Below are positions 1 through 5,896 of a DNA stretch of 5,896 nt, piece after piece. Source of the DNA: Rhizobium sp. Q54 (lineage in GTDB: Bacteria; Pseudomonadota; Alphaproteobacteria; Rhizobiales; Beijerinckiaceae); assembly GCA_945901195.1 (NCBI GenBank), contig CAMDKB010000293.1:1-5896 (forward strand). The letters are read 5' to 3'. Below the pieces are notes generated by a model, which was not told the DNA's origin, searched no databases, and was given only the letters and a program-made list of their open reading frames with translations. The translations under genes were made by a program, and so were the position numbers. The first letter of the stretch is position 1, and each line of letters opens with the position of its first letter.

Positions 1-28
1 CCGGCGGCTTTCCAACGAAGGCCCGCAT
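1..28 (-). CDS. Possible 5' end of a further leftward gene (partial, runs off the left edge)
   Basis: On the minus strand an ATG at 28-26 lies 8 bp after the glycosyltransferase stop codon and reads MRAFVGKPP to the window edge without a stop. The short spacing and same direction fit a third gene in the leftward set. No convincing Shine-Dalgarno sequence precedes the ATG, and nine residues are too few to assign a family. It could equally be non-coding sequence, or the true start could lie outside the window. Confidence 0.3.
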
Positions 29-36
29 TTACGGGG

Positions 37-1167
37 TCAATGGCGGAGTATCGCCGCGTATGTTCCCAGTATCGAACTGGCAAAATGCGAAACCTGAAAC
101 CGCTCCCGATAGATTTGCCGCGACGCCAGTTGCATGCCCTGTCGAAGACCTGGATCAGACAAGAGCCGCTCCAGCGCGACAGCAATATCATCGCTGTTGC
201 GCTTGACTATGAGACCGTTGACGCCATCAACAACAACATCGCGAACCGCGCCAATATCGCAAGATATAAGTGCAGCACCAGCCGACGCGCCTTCAATGAG
301 CGCAAGCGGAAGTGCTTCAGCGCGCGAGGGCAACACCACGATATCGCATTCGCGCATAAGGTTGTGGATCTCATCTATGCCGATCCAGCCGGTGAAATTC
401 ACGCGGTCCGCTATGCCCGCATCCAGCACCGCCTGCTTGGGCACGGTCAGATCGCCATTGCCTGCAATCGTACACGTCCAGCGCGTGTTGCTATTCGCCA
501 ACTGAGCCAAGGCTTCAATTAACAACAAGGCTCCCTTTCGTTCACCCACTTCGCCGGAAAACAAGATACGAACACTCTCCTGCTCTGGCCGCGGGATCAC
601 CGCGTTATCACCGATATCAGGAATGCCATTGTAGATGACGCATATTCTCGTGGGATTGACACCCATACGTTCAAAAGTGGGCCGATAGGCTTCACCCAAT
701 GCAATGACCTGCTGAGCGCCCCGCGCGCTTAAGGCAAGCGCCCGATACCACAACGGCCGGGCCTGTTCGTATTCGGCACACATCATGCCATGAAACTGAA
801 TGACATAAGGCATTCTCATCAGCCAGGCCAGGAGAGCAAAGGCCACTTTTCGAAGGGCGCTTCCGCTTGTTGAAACATGGATATGCACAATATCGTGCTT
901 GCCGCTCAGACAGTGGAAAACGAACTGGAACATGGCTGAAACGAAGGTCATGCCCCATGCTGGACCCGGTAATTCGCCGCGACTCCCGATGAAAGTCAGG
1001 TGTGACGCGTCCCCGCGTTGCAAAAGATAGCCATGCAAATAAAGGTTGAGACGGTCGATTCCACCTCGGCCTTCAAGTCCCACTGGTGTCACTATAAGCA
1101 CACGGGCCAGGCCAGCGCGGTCCGCTGGCATAGATGCTGTTACAGGAAACCGATATGTATCGTCCAT
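37..1167 (-). CDS. Glycosyltransferase family 4 (GT-B fold), probably polysaccharide biosynthesis
   Basis: This 376-residue protein is expected to transfer a sugar from an activated nucleotide-sugar donor to a lipid-linked or growing glycan acceptor at the cytoplasmic face of the inner membrane. Seen in the sequence: an N-terminal Rossmann-like strand (RVLIVTP, about 22-28) leading to a glycine loop GGIDR (35-39); HIH (95-97) and QFHG with His126 in the acceptor domain; YNGI (179-182) at the interdomain link; GEVGERKG (205-212) with the Arg-Lys pair that usually contacts the donor diphosphate; and the GT4 EX7E motif, Glu284 and Glu292, followed by a Gly-rich donor-site loop. Length is normal for the family. 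The ATG at 1167 is preferred: it sits 17 bp after the heparinase-family stop with TTGGA 8 nt upstream. A TTG at 1224 would extend the protein by 19 residues and overlap the upstream gene by 40 bp. The donor sugar cannot be predicted. The gene looks intact and is probably cotranscribed with the upstream gene. Confidence 0.93.
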   Translation of the reverse strand: MDDTYRFPVTASMPADRAGLARVLIVTPVGLEGRGGIDRLNLYLHGYLLQRGDASHLTFIGSRGELPGPAWGMTFVSAMFQFVFHCLSGKHDIVHIHVSTSGSALRKVAFALLAWLMRMPYVIQFHGMMCAEYEQARPLWYRALALSARGAQQVIALGEAYRPTFERMGVNPTRICVIYNGIPDIGDNAVIPRPEQESVRILFSGEVGERKGALLLIEALAQLANSNTRWTCTIAGNGDLTVPKQAVLDAGIADRVNFTGWIGIDEIHNLMRECDIVVLPSRAEALPLALIEGASAGAALISCDIGAVRDVVVDGVNGLIVKRNSDDIAVALERLLSDPGLRQGMQLASRQIYRERFQVSHFASSILGTYAAILRH

Positions 1168-1184
1168 CGGGTCATTCCAATCTG

Positions 1185-3191
1185 CTACGAATACTTTGTC
1201 TCGAATTCGAACAAAGTAAGACAAGGCTGCGTTCCCAGCTGTCCAATAAGCAAAACTCTTGCCGTGTCAGTTGTCTCACCAAATCTTGGGGAATAACGGG
1301 GTAGACCTGCAGGGTCCTCTGCCCCTGTAACATGAACGGTGAAGCCCTCTGGCGCGCGCATCCGAAGCACAAATTTCTGCATGCCTTGCTCCCGGCGCCA
1401 AAGCTCGATGACCCCCTCCTGCATGACAATTTCAATGGCTGGATGGCACAAAAACGCAATTTCCACCGGCTGAGGAAGCGCATCTCCACTCAACCTGTCG
1501 GCAATGACAAAACCATTTACGCGTCCCAGAATTTCCCGGCGATGAACTATGCCCAACCGGCCCTTGTAACCATCATGCTCCCCCGCCATCGCCCAGTTCG
1601 CATCCGCCACAGCAAGCGATTCGTCCGCCCCGCACTGCCACGCATGCGCTTTATTCTTCCAGCTGAAGGCCGCTGATGGTTCACTTTGTGACAGGCCTCC
1701 AATTGATAGTGTGTTGTGCGATTGGGAGCTGCGAAGTGTGTTGCGCGCGATTTCGCCTGAATGATAAAGCCATGTACCTGCATCAACAAACACCGGCTTT
1801 TCATCAACCGTTAACCAAATCGACAGCGCATCCGCGTGCCCATGCGCTGCAAGCGAGAGATAGCCAAGCGGCCCATGATCGAAAACAAGATGGACTTTAT
1901 GGCCACATATGTCTCGTCGAAGAACCGAATAGCCACCCTTCTCATAGACCCGCAGCCCCGGAGCAAGGCGGGCCTCTACGTCTTTCAACGGGACACCAAA
2001 CAGGCGCTCCCTCAGATAGCCCGGCCTGGCGGAGGTTGTTTCTGAATTCAGATCACAGAGCGCTGCCACACTCGTGCATACAGAAGCGACATAATTTGGT
2101 TCATCAACATGGGGAGCCAGAATAACCCTCCCCTCGTCATCGTCCCCTATGCCAGGAACTTCACCGTCACCAAATTGCAAATCGCTCAGAAAACGAGCTC
2201 CCGCCAAAAGCCGTTCAAGCACAGGTTGCTCAAAAGCATTGCCTGTATCCGAACCAATCAGCGCACCCAATGCGATCAGTTCCATGCTGAATGCCTGATA
2301 GCTTGGTGATTGCTCTGCGCCGACCCCATCAGTAGTGATCTGCAGCAAGGCCTCATGCTGAAGAATGTCCCGGCCTTGTGAACGAAACCGGAACTTCCGT
2401 TCACCTGAAGGCAACAGAACACCGCACAAGAAAAGCCCGAGCCCCTCTGCAACCCGATGATTGTTGGCCGACGAATGCAATGAAGGCAATCGATCAAGCA
2501 TATGTTCATGAGCACGAACAAAAGTGATCAGCATTCGCCGCTGCCCTAGGGTTAACGCAGCCATATCCAGCGCCGCAACCAGAAGCGTTACCGAGACGAT
2601 CCGCAAAGCAAGCTCGATACCCGAAACCCAGTTTACACCGCGATACGGTGGGTTCGCAGCCATCCACCTGCTAACAATATCCAGAGCTACAGCTTGAGCC
2701 TTTTCACATTCAGGTCCGCCTCCAGCGATGATGCAGGCCAGCGGTTGCAATATCTGCAGGCGATTGGGCTCCCAAACAAATTTGACATCTCCGAATCGCC
2801 GGCTTGCCCCGGGCGATGCGCTTGTCGAGCGCACATTCACCGAAAACGCTGACAACTGGGCGCCGGGCCAACTGCGCATCGAAACGGGATCGACAAACCA
2901 GTCTTCGATTGAGCCAGCTGCAGCGCCATCCTGTATCGCTTCGGACTTATGTCCGAGAAAACGTGCTTGCGCTAATACATCGTCAACCACGTATGGCCCG
3001 GCCAAAACCAGTCGTGCACGAAGGCCGGAAAGATCCGCAAACACTTCATCTCCCTGACTTCTGAAGAAGTCCCAATCCGAAGTGATCGCCGCCAGTCGCC
3101 GCTTGCGGTAGAGTTCAACAAAACGATGGGCAATTTCAATAGGCCCCATATCGGAAAGGCGCGCAAAATACCATTTCAAATTGCCACCCAT
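1185..3191 (-). CDS. Heparinase II/III family protein (polysaccharide lyase-like)
   Basis: A 668-residue protein of the heparinase II/III family, which cleaves acidic polysaccharides by beta-elimination; members inside EPS loci are thought to trim or process the polymer. The N-terminus (LKWYFARLSDMGPIEIAHRF) is the usual opening of the alpha/alpha-barrel domain in EPS-cluster members. The barrel part holds NNHRVAE (Asn243, Asn244, His245, Glu249) and SPSY with Tyr298. The C-terminal beta-sandwich domain holds HGHAD (His450, His452), a VDAGTW segment and SHNT (His492). By family analogy an Asn/His, a Tyr and a His form the catalytic set, so the enzyme looks potentially active. I see no signal peptide or hydrophobic N-terminal segment, so export is unclear. 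The ATG at 3191 is chosen because GGGAG lies 6 nt upstream and the family homology begins right after it. The frame stays open upstream to ATGs at 3212 and 3242. The glycosyltransferase gene follows 17 bp downstream. Substrate unknown. Confidence 0.9.
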   Translation of the reverse strand: MGGNLKWYFARLSDMGPIEIAHRFVELYRKRRLAAITSDWDFFRSQGDEVFADLSGLRARLVLAGPYVVDDVLAQARFLGHKSEAIQDGAAAGSIEDWFVDPVSMRSWPGAQLSAFSVNVRSTSASPGASRRFGDVKFVWEPNRLQILQPLACIIAGGGPECEKAQAVALDIVSRWMAANPPYRGVNWVSGIELALRIVSVTLLVAALDMAALTLGQRRMLITFVRAHEHMLDRLPSLHSSANNHRVAEGLGLFLCGVLLPSGERKFRFRSQGRDILQHEALLQITTDGVGAEQSPSYQAFSMELIALGALIGSDTGNAFEQPVLERLLAGARFLSDLQFGDGEVPGIGDDDEGRVILAPHVDEPNYVASVCTSVAALCDLNSETTSARPGYLRERLFGVPLKDVEARLAPGLRVYEKGGYSVLRRDICGHKVHLVFDHGPLGYLSLAAHGHADALSIWLTVDEKPVFVDAGTWLYHSGEIARNTLRSSQSHNTLSIGGLSQSEPSAAFSWKNKAHAWQCGADESLAVADANWAMAGEHDGYKGRLGIVHRREILGRVNGFVIADRLSGDALPQPVEIAFLCHPAIEIVMQEGVIELWRREQGMQKFVLRMRAPEGFTVHVTGAEDPAGLPRYSPRFGETTDTARVLLIGQLGTQPCLTLFEFETKYS

Positions 3192-3242
3192 ATACGTCTC
3201 CCGGGGGTTCATCTGTTTCAGCCCTCCAATGATGCCACACAT
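3192..3242 (-). other. In-frame upstream extension encoding an AsnB-like MCGIIGG start
   Basis: Reading leftward from an ATG at 3242, the 17 codons ahead of the preferred heparinase start begin MCGIIGG and join the heparinase frame without a stop. MCGI(A/I)G is the N-terminal signature of class II glutamine amidotransferases, where Cys2 becomes the nucleophile after Met removal. The genuine divergent AsnB gene starts MCGIAGL. After the first seven residues (LKQMNPRETY) there is no amidotransferase similarity that I can see. It may be a scar of a lost amidotransferase gene, a real alternative N-terminus, or chance. A G-run (GGGGGGA) sits 3 nt before the ATG, too close to be a standard ribosome binding site. 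Confidence 0.4.
3198..3202 (-). promoter_or_regulatory. Ribosome binding site deciding the heparinase-family start
   Basis: The minus strand reads GGGAG here, 6 nt before the ATG at 3191-3189. It is the best-placed Shine-Dalgarno match among the three in-frame ATGs (3242, 3212, 3191). The ATG at 3212 has GGAGG about 10 nt upstream, a workable but less well spaced alternative. Confidence 0.6.
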
Positions 3243-3255
3243 TAATCCCCCCGGG
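3200..3255. repeat. G/C-rich inverted repeat around the heparinase 5' region
   Basis: CCCGGGGG (3200-3207) and CCCCCGGG (3248-3255) are perfect 8-bp inverted arms separated by 40 bp. The proximal arm overlaps the GGGAG ribosome binding site of the heparinase-family gene. In a leftward transcript that begins upstream of 3255 the arms could pair and mask that site. If transcription begins near 3247 the outer arm would be mostly absent. The arms are simple in sequence, so chance is possible. Confidence 0.3.
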
Positions 3256-3282
3256 TAAACAAGGCGTGTGGCGTGGCGTCAA
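3254..3282 (-). promoter_or_regulatory. Candidate sigma-70-type promoter for the leftward genes
   Basis: On the minus strand TTGACG (3282-3277, five of six matches to the -35 consensus) is separated by exactly 17 bp from TTTACC (3259-3254, three of six matches to the -10 consensus). Transcription would start near 3247, about 55 nt before the preferred ATG at 3191. It would leave only about 5 nt before the MCGIIGG ATG at 3242. The weak -10 limits confidence. Confidence 0.4.
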
Positions 3283-3298
3283 CATCATGGCACGCCAC
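3268..3298. repeat. Inverted repeat with overlapping half-sites, possible operator
   Basis: GTGGCGTG (3268-3275) and CACGCCAC (3291-3298) are perfect 8-bp inverted arms with a 15-nt spacer. A second overlapping copy GTGGCGT (3273-3279) pairs equally well with 3292-3298, giving a shorter 12-nt spacer. Three related half-sites therefore lie within 31 bp. The element covers the -35 and spacer of the leftward promoter candidate and the -24 box of the rightward one, so a bound regulator could affect both directions. No regulator gene is in the window to match it with. Confidence 0.45.
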
Positions 3299-3302
3299 TT
3301 GA
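3288..3302 (+). promoter_or_regulatory. Candidate sigma-54 (-24/-12) promoter facing the AsnB-family gene
   Basis: TGGCACG (3288-3294), four bases, then TTGA (3299-3302) matches the RpoN consensus TGGCACR-N4-TTGC except for the final C. The -24 GG is at 3289-3290 and the -12 G at 3301, the correct spacing. Transcription would begin near 3313-3314, giving a leader of about 136 nt that opens with the hairpin at 3325-3358. Sigma-54 promoters need an enhancer-binding activator; no binding site was identified. The -12 mismatch means it could be weak or fortuitous. Confidence 0.42.
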
Positions 3303-3324
3303 AGTTAAATCTATGAGCGAGTGA

Positions 3325-3358
3325 CCTGTTCCAGATTGAAACACTTAACTGGGACAGG
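3325..3358 (+). repeat. Inverted repeat or leader hairpin upstream of the AsnB-family gene
   Basis: CCTGTTCCAG (3325-3334) and CTGGGACAGG (3349-3358) form a 10-bp inverted repeat around a 14-nt A/T-rich spacer. The only imperfection (3330 with 3353) is a U-G wobble in rightward RNA and would be an A-C mismatch in leftward RNA, so a hairpin is better formed in the rightward transcript. It has no U-tract after it, so it does not look like a terminator. It could be a 5' leader structure or a dimeric regulator site. Confidence 0.5.
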
Positions 3359-3433
3359 ATGCAAACTCTCCAGACCGAGGGCCTTGAATGACCTTCGCTC
3401 GAAACTTTACCGGGCAGCTTCACGCGGCTCGAA

Positions 3434-3448
3434 ATGCGGATGAAATGA
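3434..3448 (+). other. Four-residue upstream mini-ORF before the AsnB-family start
   Basis: ATG-CGG-ATG-AAA-TGA (MRMK, stop at 3446-3448) ends one base before the AsnB-family ATG at 3450 and is in a different frame. Its position would allow termination-reinitiation coupling, which could help a gene with only a weak ribosome binding site (GGA at 3438-3440). It has no ribosome binding site of its own that I can see, and such short frames are common by chance. Confidence 0.2.
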
Positions 3449-3449
3449 C

Positions 3450-5252
3450 ATGTGCGGAATAGCAGGCCTGGCGCTCCGAAAGACAGACACTGAACTGCAG
3501 CAACGTTTCGCGCGTATCTCGAAGACGTATCTCCAGACGCGCGGACCAGATTCCTTCAACAGCAAATCAATAAACTATAACGCCGATGGCGTTATTGACA
3601 TGCACCATGCGCGCCTTTCCATCATCGATATTTCAGGCGGCGCTCAGCCGATGAGCGACAGCAACGGTACGTTGGTTTACAATGGCGAAATATACAATTT
3701 CAAGGACATCCGGGACACCACTGCAAATTACGAAACCCGTTCCGATACTGAAGTTCTTCTGCGCGGCCTATCTGGCGACCCCTTTCGCTTTCTGAACCGC
3801 GCCAGCGGCATGTTCGCATTTGGCTATCACGACGAACGCAATCATCGCATCATTATTGCAAGAGATGGATTCGGCATCAAGCCGGTGTACTTTCTCAAGA
3901 ATGACAACGCGTTTGCGTTTGCCTCAACGCTGCATCCGCTCATGGCGTTGTCAAAAAAGGAAATCAACGAACAGGCGCTCCTTGAATATTACATGTCACG
4001 TGGCATGCGCGGCTCAAATACGATTTTCAAGGATGTGATCGAAGTTCAACCAGGCCTGGCCTATATGCTCGATCTCGACACGTGGGAACTCACCTGTTTG
4101 AACTGGCAGACCGAACGCCCGATCCTGCAGCGTAGCTCGAACGAAGCAGATCTTGCCGCCGAGCTCGACGATATCTTGACAGCATCTGTGGAGCGTCATC
4201 TTATCTCGGACGTTCCTGTCGCCGCATTGTTGTCCGGTGGCATTGATTCCAGCCTCATAACTGCTTTGGCCGCAGGCAAGACTGACCGGCTTACTGCTTT
4301 CACCCTGGGCTTTCGTGACAAGGCCTATGATGAAAGCGACTATGCCGCAGCGCTCGCTCGCCGGTACGGACTCAAACACCACATAGTCTACTGCGAGGAT
4401 AATGACTTTCTCGCGCTTCTCGACAAGTGGCCACTGGTCATGGACGATGCAGTCGCCAACCCTTCTACCGTTCTTCTCTACGCCATTTCGAATTTCGCAC
4501 GCGAAGCTGGACACAAGGTCTTGCTGGCAGGCGAAGGCGCCGATGAGTTCTTCGGTGGCTATCACCAGCAATGGCGCTTCACTTTAGCAAAGCGCTTGCA
4601 CACGCTGGGGCGTCTTGCCCCTTTTGTTCCATCCATGATTGATCGCTTCGCGCCTCACAAGACACGCCTCGTAAATGCAGCCCGCATGGCGACGCAGCGC
4701 TGTTCCTTCTATGGCACCAGTACAATCTTCGAACCCCACATGATCAAGCGAACGTTTTCAGTACAACCTGGATCAGTTCCCCAGGCAGGCACTCTGCACG
4801 ACGCCCTGCAACTCGACCAGAAATACCGCTTGCCTGACGATATGTTAACCGCCACCGATCGCGCAACAATGCATGCCTCGGTTGAAGCGCGCGTGCCGTT
4901 CATCACCCGTGAAGTATCCGACTTCGCTGCAAGCTTGCCCGAACATCTCCTCATATCGGGATTTACTCAAAAAGTGCTGCTGCGCAAAGTTGCGCGCGCT
5001 CATGTACCAGACAATTGCATCGACAGACGCAAGGTCGGGTTCGATCTCCCCCTGTCACGCTGGTTCCGTACCACATTACGTGATCGCCTTGTCGGCGCGA
5101 TGTGGAACTCCTGGCAAAAAGACTATTTTCGCCCTGGAGCCCTGGAACAGGTTGTTGACTGGCATATGACTGGCAAGGCCGACATGCCTGACAAGCTCTG
5201 GGCGTTCATGCTTCTTGAAAACAACGTCCGCGCCTTGCGCTCTATACATTAA
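3450..5252 (+). CDS. asnB: Asparagine synthetase (glutamine-hydrolysing) family amidotransferase
   Basis: A 600-residue AsnB-family enzyme: an N-terminal class II glutaminase domain (2 to about 190) releases ammonia from glutamine, and a C-terminal synthetase domain (about 230-600) activates a carboxylate with ATP and amidates it. Visible residues: Cys2 nucleophile in MCGIAG, RGPD (31-34), Arg55, Asn78-Gly79-Glu80, Asp99, and RDGFGIKP (138-145). The synthetase part has the PP-loop SGGIDSS (262-268), GEGADE (361-366), Asp470-Arg471, EARVPF (479-484) and Lys528 in KVGFDLP. Nothing key is missing and the length is normal. The start is fixed by the need for Cys at position 2; the ribosome binding site is weak. 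Family members in O-antigen and EPS loci amidate sugar acids or attached amino acids, so a polysaccharide role is likely here rather than housekeeping asparagine synthesis. That is inferred from context only. It is divergent from the heparinase-family gene and followed 11 bp later by an adenylate-forming enzyme gene. Confidence 0.95.
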   Translation: MCGIAGLALRKTDTELQQRFARISKTYLQTRGPDSFNSKSINYNADGVIDMHHARLSIIDISGGAQPMSDSNGTLVYNGEIYNFKDIRDTTANYETRSDTEVLLRGLSGDPFRFLNRASGMFAFGYHDERNHRIIIARDGFGIKPVYFLKNDNAFAFASTLHPLMALSKKEINEQALLEYYMSRGMRGSNTIFKDVIEVQPGLAYMLDLDTWELTCLNWQTERPILQRSSNEADLAAELDDILTASVERHLISDVPVAALLSGGIDSSLITALAAGKTDRLTAFTLGFRDKAYDESDYAAALARRYGLKHHIVYCEDNDFLALLDKWPLVMDDAVANPSTVLLYAISNFAREAGHKVLLAGEGADEFFGGYHQQWRFTLAKRLHTLGRLAPFVPSMIDRFAPHKTRLVNAARMATQRCSFYGTSTIFEPHMIKRTFSVQPGSVPQAGTLHDALQLDQKYRLPDDMLTATDRATMHASVEARVPFITREVSDFAASLPEHLLISGFTQKVLLRKVARAHVPDNCIDRRKVGFDLPLSRWFRTTLRDRLVGAMWNSWQKDYFRPGALEQVVDWHMTGKADMPDKLWAFMLLENNVRALRSIH

Positions 5253-5263
5253 GCGAGTTGATC

Positions 5264-5896
5264 ATGTTCGAGCGGCTCAAGCATATCCCATTCGCCAACA
5301 GCATGTTGCGCCGCCCGCCGGGCTTTTATGGCGCAGCACGTCGCCACATCGCGGATGCCGAAGCCATGGATTCGACTGCACGTGTAAACTTTCAGAACAA
5401 ACAAATTGCACGCGTACTCCAACGCGCGCGCACTCTGAAAGGTTATGCCGGGCAAGCACAAAGTCAAAACCTTGCGGACTGGCCTCTCCTGACAAAGGCG
5501 CAGATGCTGGGGCAAGAAAACGACTTTTCGACATCGGCACTGTTGCCGGCCATTCCCGCTTTGACGGGTGGCACCACCGGCCAGCCGATGAAACTTATGC
5601 GTTCATGGAAGTCTGCTGTCTTCGAACAGGCCACAATCGATTATATTTGTTCCAAATTTGCCATTGAACCGTCGAGCGCGCGTATCGCTGTCTTGCGCGG
5701 CGATTCCATCAAATTCGCCAGCGATATGACGGCCCCGTTTTGGATCGATGAAGGACCGCAACGCCGCATTTTCTCAGCTCACCACCTCAATGCCGAGACA
5801 ATCTGTCATTTCAAGGCAGCGTTGCGCAGCTTTCAGCCTGACATCCTGTTTTGCTATCCATCATCTCTTAAAAATCTGTTGTCGTTGATCGGCGAG
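5264..5896 (+). CDS. PaaK/CapK-like adenylate-forming enzyme (phenylacetate-CoA ligase family), 3' truncated by the window
   Basis: The frame from the ATG at 5264 stays open for 211 codons to the right edge, with no stop, so about half of a typical 430-460 residue protein is present. TGGTTGQP (101-108) is the glycine/threonine-rich ATP phosphate-binding loop of the ANL adenylate-forming superfamily, and the placement (about 100 residues in) and preceding WPLLTK segment (73-78) are typical of the PaaK/CapK branch. Such enzymes activate a carboxylic acid as an acyl-adenylate and often pass it to CoA; CapK-type members occur in capsule and EPS loci with unproven substrates. The gene starts 11 bp after the AsnB-family stop, with only a weak GAG (5255-5257) 6 nt upstream, implying cotranscription and perhaps translational coupling. 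The adenylation-site and C-terminal motifs lie outside the window, so activity and substrate cannot be judged. Confidence 0.85.
   Translation, partial: MFERLKHIPFANSMLRRPPGFYGAARRHIADAEAMDSTARVNFQNKQIARVLQRARTLKGYAGQAQSQNLADWPLLTKAQMLGQENDFSTSALLPAIPALTGGTTGQPMKLMRSWKSAVFEQATIDYICSKFAIEPSSARIAVLRGDSIKFASDMTAPFWIDEGPQRRIFSAHHLNAETICHFKAALRSFQPDILFCYPSSLKNLLSLIGE

Noticed and set aside
40..522. Rightward open frame of 160 codons at the left end
   Set aside because: It is antisense to the C-terminal donor-binding domain of the GT4 gene, including its EX7E motif, and its peptide looks like a shadow translation.
1676..2125. Rightward open frame of 149 codons inside the heparinase-family gene
   Set aside because: It is antisense to the conserved HGHAD and SHNT segments, and its composition has no recognisable family.
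3303..3350. AGTTAA and TTAACT as an inverted repeat
   Set aside because: The arms are only 6 bp, A/T-rich and 36 bp apart, which is expected by chance.
3384..3411. TTGAAT-N16-TTTACC as a sigma-70 promoter for the AsnB-family gene
   Set aside because: The -10 matches only three of six bases and the spacing is 16 bp; the same quality of match is common by chance.
3136..3423. Leftward open frame of 95 codons across the divergent region
   Set aside because: It overlaps the heparinase-family N-terminus in another frame, runs through the promoter-like elements and shows no domain.
4014..4571. Leftward open frame of 185 codons inside the AsnB-family gene
   Set aside because: It lies entirely antisense to the conserved PP-loop region of an intact, well-recognised gene and has no recognisable domain or promoter.
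5253..5263. A terminator or promoter between the AsnB-family and PaaK/CapK-like genes
   Set aside because: The gap is only 11 bp, with no room for either; cotranscription is the simpler reading.
5215..5667. Rightward open frame of 150 codons at the right end
   Set aside because: It is in a different frame from the PaaK/CapK-like gene, which contains the TGGTTG loop and stays open to the edge; this frame is its shadow.

Overview
The window holds part of an extracellular polysaccharide (EPS) or O-antigen type locus, arranged as two divergent gene sets around a shared upstream region of about 260 bp (3192-3449). The moderate to fairly high GC, weak Shine-Dalgarno sites, tight gene packing and protein families suggest a Gram-negative proteobacterium, perhaps an alphaproteobacterium. 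The genus cannot be told from the sequence. No rRNA, tRNA, transposase, CRISPR array or long repeat was seen.

Leftward (minus strand): a heparinase II/III-family protein (3191 down to 1185) is followed after 17 bp by a GT4 glycosyltransferase (1167 down to 37). A further ATG 8 bp beyond that gene may open a third gene that runs off the left edge. Rightward (plus strand): an intact glutamine-hydrolysing asparagine synthetase (AsnB) family amidotransferase (3450-5252) is followed after 11 bp by the first 211 codons of a PaaK/CapK-like adenylate-forming enzyme (5264 to the right edge).

How they may work together (inference): the GT4 enzyme would add a sugar to a lipid-linked repeat unit. The AsnB-like enzyme could amidate a sugar acid or a sugar-linked amino acid. 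The adenylate-forming enzyme could activate an acyl or amino acid for attachment. The heparinase-fold protein would act on an acidic polysaccharide. No substrate can be read from the DNA.

The divergent region is the most structured stretch. It carries a sigma-54-like element (3288-3302) facing the AsnB gene, a sigma-70-like element (3254-3282) facing the heparinase gene, an 8-bp-arm inverted repeat overlapping both, and a 10-bp-arm hairpin (3325-3358) just downstream in the presumed AsnB leader. The heparinase reading frame can also be extended upstream to an ATG that encodes MCGIIGG. This looks like the N-terminal nucleophile signature of the AsnB family and mirrors the real MCGIAGL of the opposite gene. 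I favour the downstream start at 3191 but flag the extension as an oddity. I did not find a clearly new system; the gene content is a recognisable polysaccharide-cluster combination.
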